Made by a program: the position numbers and the translations under genes. The notes beneath the pieces were generated by a model, which saw only the letters and a program-made list of their open reading frames with translations, did no database searches and was not told where the DNA came from. Shown here piece by piece: positions 16,493 through 23,996 of a stretch of DNA of 64,000 bases. Positions within the stretch are counted from its first letter, which is position 1, and every line of letters starts with the position of its first letter. This DNA is from Candidatus Solirubrobacter pratensis. GTDB lineage: Bacteria; Actinomycetota; Thermoleophilia; Solirubrobacterales; Solirubrobacteraceae. Where the stretch lies: assembly GCF_000425945.1 (NCBI RefSeq), contig NZ_KE384482.1, positions 114,207 through 178,206 of the forward strand. Reading direction: 5' to 3'.

Positions 16493-17536
16493 CTACGGCT
16501 TCCCGCACACCGGGTGTCGCGGCGCAAACCACTTCGCGTCGCTTCGGCTCCGGCCGGCCACCGGCAACACGGCGGCCAGCCGTCGCGACCTGGAGCCACG
16601 TTCGGCCCAGCGGCGGACAGCCCTGGGGCGGGCCGGGCGAGCGTTCAGCGCGCGGCGGGATGCGGTGATGGTGAGCCACGCGCGGTCGGTCTTGCGCCGG
16701 CCGTCGTCGGTCACGGCGGTGAGCACTATCCGGTAGCGGCCCGCGCCGCGTGGGGCGCGCAGGCGGATCGTGTTGCGTCCGCTGCGCCCGTTGCCCCGCA
16801 CGCGGGCGACGCGGCGAGCGCCGCGCAGCGCGCGCAGCTCGACCGTCGCTGTGCGGGTGGCGACGTAGCGCAGCATCAGGCGCTGGAGCGGGCGGGCACG
16901 CAGGCGGTCGACGGCGAGAACGACCGCAAGCCGGTCAACCACCTGTCCCGGCCCGACGGGCCCCGTCGGACCGACGGGACCCGACGGGCCGGCCGCTCCG
17001 GCAGGCCCTGTTGCCCCGGTTGCCCCCTCGGGCCCTGCCCCGGTCGCGCCCTGGGGCCGTGTTGCCCCGGTCGTGCCCTGGAGGCCGGTGGGTCCGGTTG
17101 GGCCGCTGGCGGGGCCGCGCAGGTCGGCGTCGACGAATCGCACGCGATCGTTGTGCCGGTCGGTGATCAGCAGGCCGCCCTCGGCCGTCGCCGCCACCCC
17201 GTGCGGACCGAACAGTTGGGCGGCGGTCGCCGGCCCGCCGTCACCCGAGAGCCCGTGCGTGCTCCCGGCGACGGTGGTGATCGTCCCGCCCGGCGACACC
17301 CGCCGCACACGATCGTTGTTCGCGTCGGCGATCACAAACCCGCCGTCAGCCGTCGCCGCCACCGCGATCGGGCCGCTGAGTTGGGCGGCGGTCGCCGGCC
17401 CGTCGTCACCCGAGAGCCCCGGCGTGGTCCCTGCGACGGTTGTGATGGTCCCGTCCGGCCACACCCGCAGCACGCGATGGTTGCCGAAGTCGGCGATCAC
17501 AAAGCCGCCGTCGGCCATCGCCGCCACCCCGACCAT
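16493..17536 (-). CDS. NHL-repeat plus collagen-like protein, probably N-terminally truncated
   Basis: 347 residues. Three NHL beta-propeller units open the protein (ADGGFVIAD.GNHRVLRV, ANNDRVRRV, DRHNDRVRFV), separated by TITTVAG...GLSGDGGPATAAQL linkers. A collagen-like (Gly-x-x)n stretch rich in Gly-Pro-Thr follows (about 137-200), then a basic C-terminal domain. Intact relatives have a signal peptide and five to six NHL units for a full propeller. Here an in-frame TGA lies 11 codons upstream of the first Met and no signal peptide is readable, so the 5' part appears lost. Probably a surface protein or its relic. Confidence 0.6.
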   Translation of the reverse strand: MVGVAAMADGGFVIADFGNHRVLRVWPDGTITTVAGTTPGLSGDDGPATAAQLSGPIAVAATADGGFVIADANNDRVRRVSPGGTITTVAGSTHGLSGDGGPATAAQLFGPHGVAATAEGGLLITDRHNDRVRFVDADLRGPASGPTGPTGLQGTTGATRPQGATGAGPEGATGATGPAGAAGPSGPVGPTGPVGPGQVVDRLAVVLAVDRLRARPLQRLMLRYVATRTATVELRALRGARRVARVRGNGRSGRNTIRLRAPRGAGRYRIVLTAVTDDGRRKTDRAWLTITASRRALNARPARPRAVRRWAERGSRSRRLAAVLPVAGRSRSDAKWFAPRHPVCGKP

Positions 17537-17697
17537 GCACGATCCGACATCGAACCCTCCGTGTCATGCGGGACAGCCAATAGCGCACGAGCCACGTCGA
17601 TCCCGCCACGCCGAAGCTCTTCGCCGACCGTAGCCCAAGCGAGACCCAGCGCCACATTCACGCGCGCGCCGCGGCTCGACGGCGTGGCCTGCGACCG

Positions 17698-18513
17698 TCA
17701 TGCCGAGTCGGCTCGCCGTGTCACGTCGGAGTAGAACGTGGCGAACGACGCGACCGGCTCACGGGTCGTGCGAAGCGTGCTGAGACGGTGGCTGTCGTCG
17801 GCGTATCCCAGCGCGACCCCGCATACGACGACGTAGTCGTCGGGAATCGTCACGTGCCGCCGCAGGATCGTGTGGTAGTCGGTCAGCGACGCCTGGGCGC
17901 ACGTGTGCAACCCGCTCCCGCGGGCGGCCAGCATCAGCGCCTCCAGGAACAACCCGGCGTCCACCAGCGCGCCGAGCAACGGCGCGCGGCTGACGGTGAG
18001 GAGGATCCCGACCGGCGCGCCGAAGAAGTCGTAGTTGCGCCGACGGTGCGCGCGGCGGCCGGCGATGTCGTCCTTCGCCATCCCGAGCGTGTCCCGGTAC
18101 AAGCTCTCCCCGAACCGGCGGCGACGTGAGCGAAACGGCTCGGGCCATTGGTCCGCGCGTGGCTGATAGTCGAACTCACCGACGTCGGCTTCGCGTCCGG
18201 CGTCGTACGCGCGCACGAGGTCGGCGGTCAGGGCGCGCTTCGCGGCGCCGGTCAGGACATGCACCTGCCATGGCTGGGAGTCGGAGTTGCTGGGTGACCG
18301 GGCCGCCAGCGCGAGCAGTCGCTCGACGTCCGCGCGCGGCACCGGCGTCGGCAGGAACGCGCGGCAGCTGCGCCGCGTGAGCAGAGCCTCCTCGATCGTC
18401 GTCACGGGGGCCACGACGCCGCCACCCGGTCCGGTGTCGTTCTCGCTCGAGGTCGCCTTCACGCCGGGCATCGGCGGCGGGATCTCCATGCCCATGTGGG
18501 GCACGGCGTCCAT
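17698..18513 (-). CDS. Nitroreductase (PnbA-like), FMN-dependent
   Basis: 271 residues. The nitroreductase fold begins TIEEALLTRRSCRAFLP (FMN phosphate-binding Arg-Arg-Ser), then SPSNSDSQPWQVHVLTG and a C-terminal VCGVALGYAD with the nearby arginines. It would reduce nitroaromatics with NAD(P)H. Its start overlaps the stop of the upstream hydroxylaminobenzoate lyase gene by one base (TGATG), so the two are coupled. Together they match the 4-nitrobenzoate route: nitro to hydroxylamino (this enzyme), then to protocatechuate and ammonium (lyase). The substrate is inferred from the partner. Confidence 0.85.
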   Translation of the reverse strand: MDAVPHMGMEIPPPMPGVKATSSENDTGPGGGVVAPVTTIEEALLTRRSCRAFLPTPVPRADVERLLALAARSPSNSDSQPWQVHVLTGAAKRALTADLVRAYDAGREADVGEFDYQPRADQWPEPFRSRRRRFGESLYRDTLGMAKDDIAGRRAHRRRNYDFFGAPVGILLTVSRAPLLGALVDAGLFLEALMLAARGSGLHTCAQASLTDYHTILRRHVTIPDDYVVVCGVALGYADDSHRLSTLRTTREPVASFATFYSDVTRRADSA

Positions 18514-19022
18514 CAGGCGGCGGGCGGGGCGATGTCGTAGGAGATTCGGCCTGCCGGCAGGTAGAACAGCGCGATCAGCGCGCCCCCCTTGACCTCCGGG
18601 TAGTGGTGGCTGCCCGGTCCCGGCGCCGTCCAGCCCGGCCCGCTCCACCCACGCGGCCCCATCAACTTGGCGTCGGCATCCAGCGGCACGACGAGGTTGA
18701 TCTCGCCGTACGGGTGCTGGTGGTATTGCCCGCGATACGGCTCGACGCTGTCCATGTAGACGGCCGTGATGCTGAAGTAGTTCAGGACGTCGCGCGGTTC
18801 GGCGATGCGGCCGCGCCGGTACTTGCGGCCATCCAGCTCCACGTTCGCCGCCCAGCCGTCGCTGACGCCGTCCGTGATCATGCGGGCCAGGTCGTCGTAC
18901 AAGTCGCTCCCAGGTCCGTAGTTGGTGTTCAGCCAGGTCTCCAGCTCCCCGCCCGCAGTCCGGTGCTTGACCTCATCGAGGAACGGGATGCTCCGGTCGA
19001 TCAGGTCCTTGGCGGTGGTCAT
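18513..19022 (-). CDS. pnbB: 4-hydroxylaminobenzoate lyase (PnbB family, formerly DUF4863)
   Basis: 169 residues. The family core is clear: YRGQYHQHPYGEINLVVPLD, GPRGWSGPGWTAPGPGSHHY, then PEVKGGALIALFYLPAGRIS. The histidines in QYHQHPYGE and GSHHYP are cupin-like and probably active-site residues. The family converts 4-hydroxylaminobenzoate to 3,4-dihydroxybenzoate with release of ammonium. It is the first gene of a two-gene operon with the nitroreductase. GAAAGG precedes ATG 19022. A perfect palindrome lies 45 bp upstream, and a TetR gene is divergent. Confidence 0.8.
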   Translation of the reverse strand: MTTAKDLIDRSIPFLDEVKHRTAGGELETWLNTNYGPGSDLYDDLARMITDGVSDGWAANVELDGRKYRRGRIAEPRDVLNYFSITAVYMDSVEPYRGQYHQHPYGEINLVVPLDADAKLMGPRGWSGPGWTAPGPGSHHYPEVKGGALIALFYLPAGRISYDIAPPAA

Positions 19023-19066
19023 CGTCGACGCCTTTCGGTTCAGCTGGGGCCTGCGCGGATCCCAAA

Positions 19067-19099
19067 GGTTACGTTACGAGTGATAGTCGTAACGTAACC
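19067..19099. promoter_or_regulatory. Perfect 13-bp inverted repeat, TetR operator candidate
   Basis: GGTTACGTTACGA (19067-19079) and TCGTAACGTAACC (19087-19099) are exact reverse complements around a 7-bp spacer. The repeat lies in the 207-bp region between the pnbB-like operon and the divergent TetR gene. It is AT-richer than its surroundings and each arm contains the direct repeat GTTAC-GTTAC. A further GTTACGA half-site occurs near 19164. This is strong structural evidence for a TetR-type operator. Confidence 0.75.
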
Positions 19100-19229
19100 C
19101 CGCCGACGACCTCGGACCCTGGATCCGGCACCTTCGGGGGTCAGGACGGCCGGAGCCAGTTCCGTTACGATGAATGACCGTAATTGTCCAGGTAGCGGCG
19201 GTGGTCGACATCGCGGACGAGGTGGGTTC

Positions 19230-19916
19230 ATGGCCCGAGCACGCGAAGCGACGAACGAGCGAGCGGACATTGGTGCCACCCGCCTGCGTCGCGGCGGCCG
19301 GCCACGCGATGCCGCACTCGATGAGGCGATCATCCAGGCCACCCGCGACCGCCTCGTCCGGGACGGCTACTCGCGCATGACCATCGGCGACATCGTCGCC
19401 GATGCGAACGTCAGCCGACCGACGCTCTACCGGCGATGGAGCACCAAGTTCGATCTGGTCGTCGACGCGCTGGACTACGGCTTCCGCAGGCAGCAGGACC
19501 TGTACACCCTGGACCTGAGCGGGATCGAGCCACGGGACGCCCTCGTCGAGGCCGTCCGCCGCCTTGACCCCGCGTATTTCAATCCGGACGCCATGGTGCT
19601 GATGGGCAACTTCGCCGGGGAGGCGAGCCGCACCCCGGAACTGCTCGACACCCTTCGCAAGCACGCGGTGGAACCACGCGTCAGCCTGGTCGAGAACGTG
19701 CTGTCGCAGCTCCAGCAACGCGGCGCCGTGCGTGGCGACGTCGACAAGCACACCATCGCCATGATGTGCTTCGGCAGCTACTTCGCCGCCTTCTACCGGG
19801 GCGAGAGCAAGAAGGAGCTCCCGGAGGCGGTCGTCTCCGTGTTGTGGCCGGCGATCGCAAGGAAGACGCCCACTACCAAACGGCGCTCCACCGGTACGGC
19901 GAAGCTCGCACCGTGA
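19230..19916 (+). CDS. TetR-family repressor, probable regulator of the nitroreductase/lyase operon
   Basis: 228 residues. A basic N-terminus leads into the TetR helix-turn-helix (about 35-80; RMTIGDIVADANVSRPTLYRRWSTK), followed by an all-helical ligand-binding domain with a conserved LPEAVVSVLWPAI end. Divergent from the pnbA/pnbB-like operon, with a palindrome between them. An aromatic effector such as a nitro- or hydroxylamino-benzoate is a reasonable guess. ATG 19230 follows GAGGTGGG. Confidence 0.87.
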   Translation: MARAREATNERADIGATRLRRGGRPRDAALDEAIIQATRDRLVRDGYSRMTIGDIVADANVSRPTLYRRWSTKFDLVVDALDYGFRRQQDLYTLDLSGIEPRDALVEAVRRLDPAYFNPDAMVLMGNFAGEASRTPELLDTLRKHAVEPRVSLVENVLSQLQQRGAVRGDVDKHTIAMMCFGSYFAAFYRGESKKELPEAVVSVLWPAIARKTPTTKRRSTGTAKLAP

Positions 19917-19971
19917 TCCGCCACCTCCTCGTGTACGTCTCGACGACGCCGTAGGCGCGAGCGGCTGCGGC

Positions 19972-20550
19972 TCAGTCGAGCAGCGCCAGCAGCCCGTCGA
20001 TCATCTGCGCGATCTGCTCGGGCTCGCGACCCGCGCGCGCCTGGATGCGGACGCCGATCCAGCCGTTGTGCAGGGCGTTCGCCAAGGCCTCGGGCTCATG
20101 CCGGGCGGGGATCTCGCCGGCGCGCTGGCCCTCGAGCACGAGGTCGAGGATGAGCCGCTCGGAGGCGGCGAAGAAGTCGCCCACCCGGCGCGCGACCTCC
20201 GGGTCGTCGAGCGCAGTCTCCGATGCGCAGTTGACCGCGAAGCACCCGCGCGGGTTGCTGCCGTCGTTGATCGACGTCGAGAGCAGGGCGCGCAGCGCCG
20301 CGCGCGGGCTCTGCGCCCCGTCCAGGGTCGCGGCCAGATCGGCCCGCGCCGCACCGACATAGCGGTCGAGAGAGCGCAGATAGAGACTGTGCTTGTGACC
20401 GAAGGTGTCGTACATGCTGCGCTTGTGGACGCCCGTCCGCTCCACGAGGTCCTGCACCGACGTCCTCTCGTAGCCGCGCTCCCAGAAGAGCCGCATCGCC
20501 CGTTCGAGGGCTTGGTCGGGATCGAACTCCTTGTGTCGCGCCACGTTCAC
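19972..20550 (-). CDS. TetR-family repressor
   Basis: 192 residues. The helix-turn-helix (about 10-55; QALERAMRLFWERGYERTSV, TGVHKRSMYDTFGHKHSLY) is of the type with the F-W-E-R-G-Y motif; the C-terminal domain has the conserved GCFAVNCASE found in the TetR_C subfamily that responds to small electrophiles or alcohols. It is transcribed divergently from the SDR gene at 20647, with 96 bp between the starts, and is its likely regulator. Confidence 0.88.
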   Translation of the reverse strand: MNVARHKEFDPDQALERAMRLFWERGYERTSVQDLVERTGVHKRSMYDTFGHKHSLYLRSLDRYVGAARADLAATLDGAQSPRAALRALLSTSINDGSNPRGCFAVNCASETALDDPEVARRVGDFFAASERLILDLVLEGQRAGEIPARHEPEALANALHNGWIGVRIQARAGREPEQIAQMIDGLLALLD

Positions 20551-20646
20551 TGACTCCGTCTGTCTGCCTCTAGAACAGAGTTTAGCTATTTGAGAACGAT
20601 CGGTGTAGTATCGGCTCGAGCTTCAACCCTCCCCAAGGAGATCCCC

Positions 20647-21336
20647 GTGAACATCGAGAACTCGGTCGCCTTCGTCACCGGCGCCAACCGCGGCCTCGGC
20701 CGCCATTTCGCCTCCCAGCTCCTCGAGCGCGGCGCGACCAGGGTTTACGCCGCGGCGCGCAACCCCGAGCGCGTGGACCTGCCCGGGGTCGTGCCCGTCC
20801 GGTTCGACCTCACCGACCCGGAATCGATCGTGCAGGCGGCCGCGCTCGCGTCAGACACGACGCTGCTCGTCAACAACGCCGGCATCTCGACGCACACGCG
20901 GCTGACCGACGGCGACTTCGACCAGATCCGGCTCGAGCTGCAGACGCACTTCTTCGGCACGCTCGCCACGACGCGCGCGCTGGCACCCGCGATCGCCGCC
21001 AACGGCGGCGGCGCGATCCTCAACGTGCTCTCCGTCCTCTCGTGGCGCCACCTGCCCGACTACGGCGCCTACAGCGCCGCCAAGGCCGCCGCATGGGCGA
21101 TGACGAACGTGATCCGCCAGGAGCTCGCGCCCTCTGGCATCAGCGTGACGGCGCTGCACGTCGGCTACATGGACACCGACATGGCCTCCTACGTCGCGCC
21201 CGAGAACAAGACCGACCCGGCCGCGGTCGCCGCAGCCGCGCTCGACGGCATCGAGGCGGGCGACACCGAGGTGATAGGAGACGAGCTCACCCGGAACGTC
21301 AAGCGCGGCCTGGCGGAGGCGACGGCACTGGTCTAG
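20647..21336 (+). CDS. Short-chain dehydrogenase/reductase
   Basis: 229 residues. TGANRGLG (about 11-18) binds the cofactor; VNNAGIS near 75, a catalytic Ser in NVLSVLSW, and Y-S-A-A-K complete the active site. GTG 20647 follows AAGGAG at ideal spacing; the longer frame from 20590 is not needed. Divergent from and probably repressed by the TetR protein. Physiological substrate unknown. Confidence 0.87.
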   Translation: MNIENSVAFVTGANRGLGRHFASQLLERGATRVYAAARNPERVDLPGVVPVRFDLTDPESIVQAAALASDTTLLVNNAGISTHTRLTDGDFDQIRLELQTHFFGTLATTRALAPAIAANGGGAILNVLSVLSWRHLPDYGAYSAAKAAAWAMTNVIRQELAPSGISVTALHVGYMDTDMASYVAPENKTDPAAVAAAALDGIEAGDTEVIGDELTRNVKRGLAEATALV

Positions 21337-21439
21337 GGCCCGAGACGGGCGCGGGGCGGTCAGGCGGCGGGGTCGCCGGCCCGGACTCGGCGCCGATCGC
21401 CCGCGCCGGCACTCCGGTCCGTCGGCGCCGGAGCGACGG

Positions 21440-21660
21440 GCGCAGCGGAAGAGTCTGGCGCTCGACTTCGACCCCGAACTGCTCTACGTCGGCGCGATGT
21501 TTCACGACGTGGGACTCATCGAGGGCCACCGCTCCGAGCGCGAGCGCTTCGAGATCGACGGTGCGAATGCGGCGCGCGCGTTCCTCGAGCGGCATGGGCC
21601 TTCGGAGGAGTCGGTGATGACCGTGATGGAAGTCGATTGCGGCGCAGCGCCCGCGCGAGA
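21440..21660 (+). pseudogene. HD-domain phosphohydrolase fragment
   Basis: The plus frame through the ATG at 21497 reads LDFDPELLYVGAMFHDVGL, then RFEIDGANAARAFLERHGPS. This is the central segment of a family of HD-domain hydrolases (HD in FHDVGL, then a F-x-V-D-G-A-N-A-A-R pattern). Both the N-terminal first-His region and the C-terminal third are missing; the frame continues into unrelated sequence. It lies between the SDR and SnoaL genes as a remnant. Confidence 0.55.
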
Positions 21661-21840
21661 TGCGATCGCTCGCACCCGCCGTCGGGCGCCCGTCACGCCG
21701 CGAGCGTCCGCCGCTGAAGGACGTGGTGTCCGGCCGCTGCGCCTCGGACCGAGCCGCGTGCCGCACCCGGTTTAGACCCGTTGGTCCGAACAGACCCGGC
21801 TCCGCCCCAGCGGGCGGGGCCGTCGCCTGTCCGGCCGTGA
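21661..21840. other. Gene-free stretch after the HD remnant
   Basis: About 180 bp of GC-rich sequence with no coding or structural signal, between the HD fragment and the SnoaL-like gene. Confidence 0.3.
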
Positions 21841-22314
21841 TCAGAAGACGTAGGGGATGTCGTGGATGACGTCCAGGTGGCGGATGCGCCATCCGCCGTC
21901 GGTCCGACGGAAGGCGAAGCGGTAGTACCCGGACTCGATGGGCTTGATGGTGCCCTGGGCGCCGAAGGTGCCGACGGGCCACCCGGCCTCGGGCTTCGTG
22001 GTTCCGACGACGTCGAAGGTGATGAACTGGGTATCGATGCCGGCCTCGTCGCCGTCGACGGAGACCAGGTGGTCGTAGGTGGTGTGGTGGCTCCAGCCCA
22101 GGGGCGGGTGCGGCGCCATTGCCGTGGTCATGGCCGCTGCGATCTGCTCTCCTCCGGAGAGGGTTCCGAGCAACTCCATCCCATCGGGCCCGCGGTAGTA
22201 GATCTCGACGACTGCGTCGGCCTCGCAGAGCTTTGCCAGCGCCTCGCCGTCGCGCGAGTCCGCAGCCCGGGTGTATCGGGAAATGATCTCCCTGATCTCG
22301 CTCTCGGCGCTCAT
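21841..22314 (-). CDS. SnoaL-like / NTF2-fold protein
   Basis: 157 residues. The N-terminal helix SEIREIISRYTRAADSRDGE, then LCEADAVVEIYY and the C-terminal YYRFAFRRTDGGWRIRHLDV are typical of the SnoaL_4 group of cone-shaped NTF2-fold proteins, which include polyketide cyclases, hydratases and dehydratases. Substrate unknown. ATG 22314 starts at the conserved helix. It is divergent from the Rrf2 regulator; palindromes between them are candidate operators. Confidence 0.8.
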   Translation of the reverse strand: MSAESEIREIISRYTRAADSRDGEALAKLCEADAVVEIYYRGPDGMELLGTLSGGEQIAAAMTTAMAPHPPLGWSHHTTYDHLVSVDGDEAGIDTQFITFDVVGTTKPEAGWPVGTFGAQGTIKPIESGYYRFAFRRTDGGWRIRHLDVIHDIPYVF

Positions 22315-22346
22315 CACGTTTCCCGGTTCGCTTGTAATATGCATCC

Positions 22347-22359
22347 ATGTAAAGTACAT
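22347..22359. promoter_or_regulatory. Inverted repeat ATGTA-aag-TACAT
   Basis: ATGTA and TACAT flank a 3-bp spacer in the divergent region between the SnoaL-like gene and the Rrf2 gene. An outer pair ATATG/CATAT extends it. This AT-rich dyad in a GC-rich genome is a candidate binding site for the Rrf2 protein. Confidence 0.5.
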
Positions 22360-22374
22360 ATCCCGGGCATAAAT

Positions 22375-22391
22375 GCAACTATAAGAGTTGC
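22375..22391. promoter_or_regulatory. Inverted repeat GCAACT-ataag-AGTTGC
   Basis: A perfect 6-bp dyad with a 5-bp spacer about 55 bp upstream of the Rrf2 start, immediately followed by TAATACT, a possible -10 element. It may be a second operator or overlap the Rrf2 promoter. Confidence 0.4.
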
Positions 22392-22446
22392 TAATACTGG
22401 GGTCGGGAGCCACCCCGACCAAACGGCGGAAGAAAGAGGTACGAGC

Positions 22447-22926
22447 ATGCTGGACGTGAGGTTCTCCAGCGCCTTGAAGGCCATGCTCCTGCTCGGCCAT
22501 GCCGAGGAAGAGGGCAGTCCCGTCCTCAGCTCGACCCAACTCGCCAGGAGCCTGAACACGAACCCCAGTCTCGTGCGCAAGCTGATGGTCCCGCTGGTGC
22601 AGGACGCTCTCGTCGCGTCCATCAAGGGCCGCGGCGGCGGCGTCCGCCTCGGCCGGTCTGCGGACCAGATCACACTGCGAGAGATCTACTGCTCATCCAT
22701 CGGCGACAAGCCGCTGTGGGCCCCCCGGCCCGAGGGACCCCGGGAGTGCCTGGTCACCAACCATTCCGCTGAGTACTTCGTCCAGCTCACCAACGAGACC
22801 GAAGCAGCCGTCCTCGCCGCATTGGCAGGCCGCACCCTCGCCGACAGCCTCGACGAGCTGCGTGCCATCGACCGGGCCGGCGGTGCCCCCGCTTCGGAAC
22901 GGCCGTTCTCCGCGCCCCGTCAGTAG
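22447..22926 (+). CDS. Rrf2-family transcriptional regulator
   Basis: 159 residues. The winged-helix N-terminus is typical (DVRFSSALKAMLLLGHAEE, SSTQLARSLNTNPSLVRKLM, KGRGGGVRLGRSADQITLREIY). The usual three-cysteine Fe-S cluster of IscR/NsrR is not present: only two cysteines are seen (in YCSSIG and ECLVT). It may therefore sense thiols or another small molecule. Divergent from the SnoaL-like gene. ATG 22447 follows AGAGG. Confidence 0.85.
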   Translation: MLDVRFSSALKAMLLLGHAEEEGSPVLSSTQLARSLNTNPSLVRKLMVPLVQDALVASIKGRGGGVRLGRSADQITLREIYCSSIGDKPLWAPRPEGPRECLVTNHSAEYFVQLTNETEAAVLAALAGRTLADSLDELRAIDRAGGAPASERPFSAPRQ

Positions 22927-23176
22927 CCGGGCTGGTTGCCGTTGGGGCTTTCGCGCAGGGTGGCCCCCGCGTGGATGTTCCCGTCGGCGGCGCGCAGGCT
23001 GCCGAAGTCGATGCCTGGTACGCCGGCGCCTACATCGCCCGGCCGCTCACCCACGCGTTCCTGCGCTGGGCGACGCGCATCAAGCTGCTGGCCCGCGTGA
23101 CGACCCCGCACCAGCACACCCGCAAACCGCACCCCGCTCAGCCAACACCATCGCCTCGCCCTGATCCGGCAGCTGC
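22927..23176. other. Gene-free stretch
   Basis: About 250 bp downstream of Rrf2. Minus-strand frames here read a peptide ending GATLRESPNGNQPGY that looks somewhat protein-like but has no start or recognised family. It lies where region 4 of the truncated sigma factor would be expected. Confidence 0.3.
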
Positions 23177-23602
23177 TCACTGACGAGGAAGGCGCAGCGC
23201 CTCGGCTGTGAGGTGGATCTGCACAGCCTCGTCCGGGGCCGGCGCGTCGTCTGGGGTGTCCGCGATCAGCGGCCCAGACGGATCCACCGAGACGAGCCGA
23301 CGATGCCGCGACGAGTCCAGCGCGCGACGCCACGCGATCTTCTTCAGCAGCGCCTTGCGATTCTGCACCACCTCGCCGCGAGCCTCGAGCTCGAGCAGCT
23401 CGGTCCACGCCTCTTGGTAGAGCCCGTCGAAGTCCCGCAGCCACGGGAAGTCGGTCTGGACCATCGCGCGCAGGGGGCGGCGCAGCGCCTCGTAGTCGCG
23501 CTCGATCGCGGTATCGCGTGCCGCGCCTGCTGTTGCGTGGGGTCCCCGCACGACAACATCGAGCTGATAGCTGCCAGACGCTCTGTCGTCGAAGACCGCC
23601 AC
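23177..23602 (-). pseudogene. Sigma-70-family factor truncated after region 2
   Basis: About 141 residues. ERDYEALRRPLRAMVQTDFP, GLYQEAWTELLELEARG, KALLKKIAWRRALDSSRHRR and the VDPSGPLIA linker match region 2 of a sigma-factor group common in Thermoleophilia. The frame ends within the linker to region 4 (AEALRLPRQ then stop), and no region 4 can be read in any frame downstream. GTG 23602 follows GGGAGGGG. Without region 4 the protein cannot recognise a -35 element, so it is either a pseudogene or an atypical factor that binds only core polymerase. Confidence 0.55.
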
Positions 23603-23734
23603 AACCCCCTCCCAAATGCCGAGAAAAGTCGCAGGGGGGATCCTACGCCCGAGAACGACTGAGCACAGGTGGGTTTCGACCGGGTCCAGCTGCTGACCGA
23701 ACCGTCCTCCCGGCGGCCGCCGGGCCGTCGACAC

Positions 23735-23996
23735 CCATCACTCCCCCCAACCCGCCGGCGCCCTTCGTGCGCCCTCCTCACGGCCCGCGAGCGTGCATGT
23801 CCTCGTCGGCGGGATCGCGCCCGTCGGGCGCCGGCGTGGTGTGCCGTTCTAGCCCGTCATAGCGCCGCGTCGAACCTCTGTCGGAGCCGGAAGGCTGCAC
23901 ATCACTCGATCGGGGTGACGCGCGGGGGCCGCGGGCGCTCGACGATGCCACGGATTGATCGAGAGAGCCCCGGGCCGCAGCCGAAAGGGTGGTGAG
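23735..23996. other. Gene-free upstream region of the MFS transporter
   Basis: About 260 bp upstream of the exporter gene. No regulator is adjacent, and no clear promoter or dyad was found. Confidence 0.3.

Noticed and set aside
20551..20646. Operator dyads between the second TetR gene and its SDR
   Set aside because: CTCT-n5-AGAG and two AGAAC words are present, but no convincing long inverted repeat; not listed as a site.
22920..23615. 231-codon minus-strand frame ending in GATLRESPNGNQPGY
   Set aside because: Most of it is a shadow of the truncated sigma factor; only the last ~35 residues look protein-like and they have no start.
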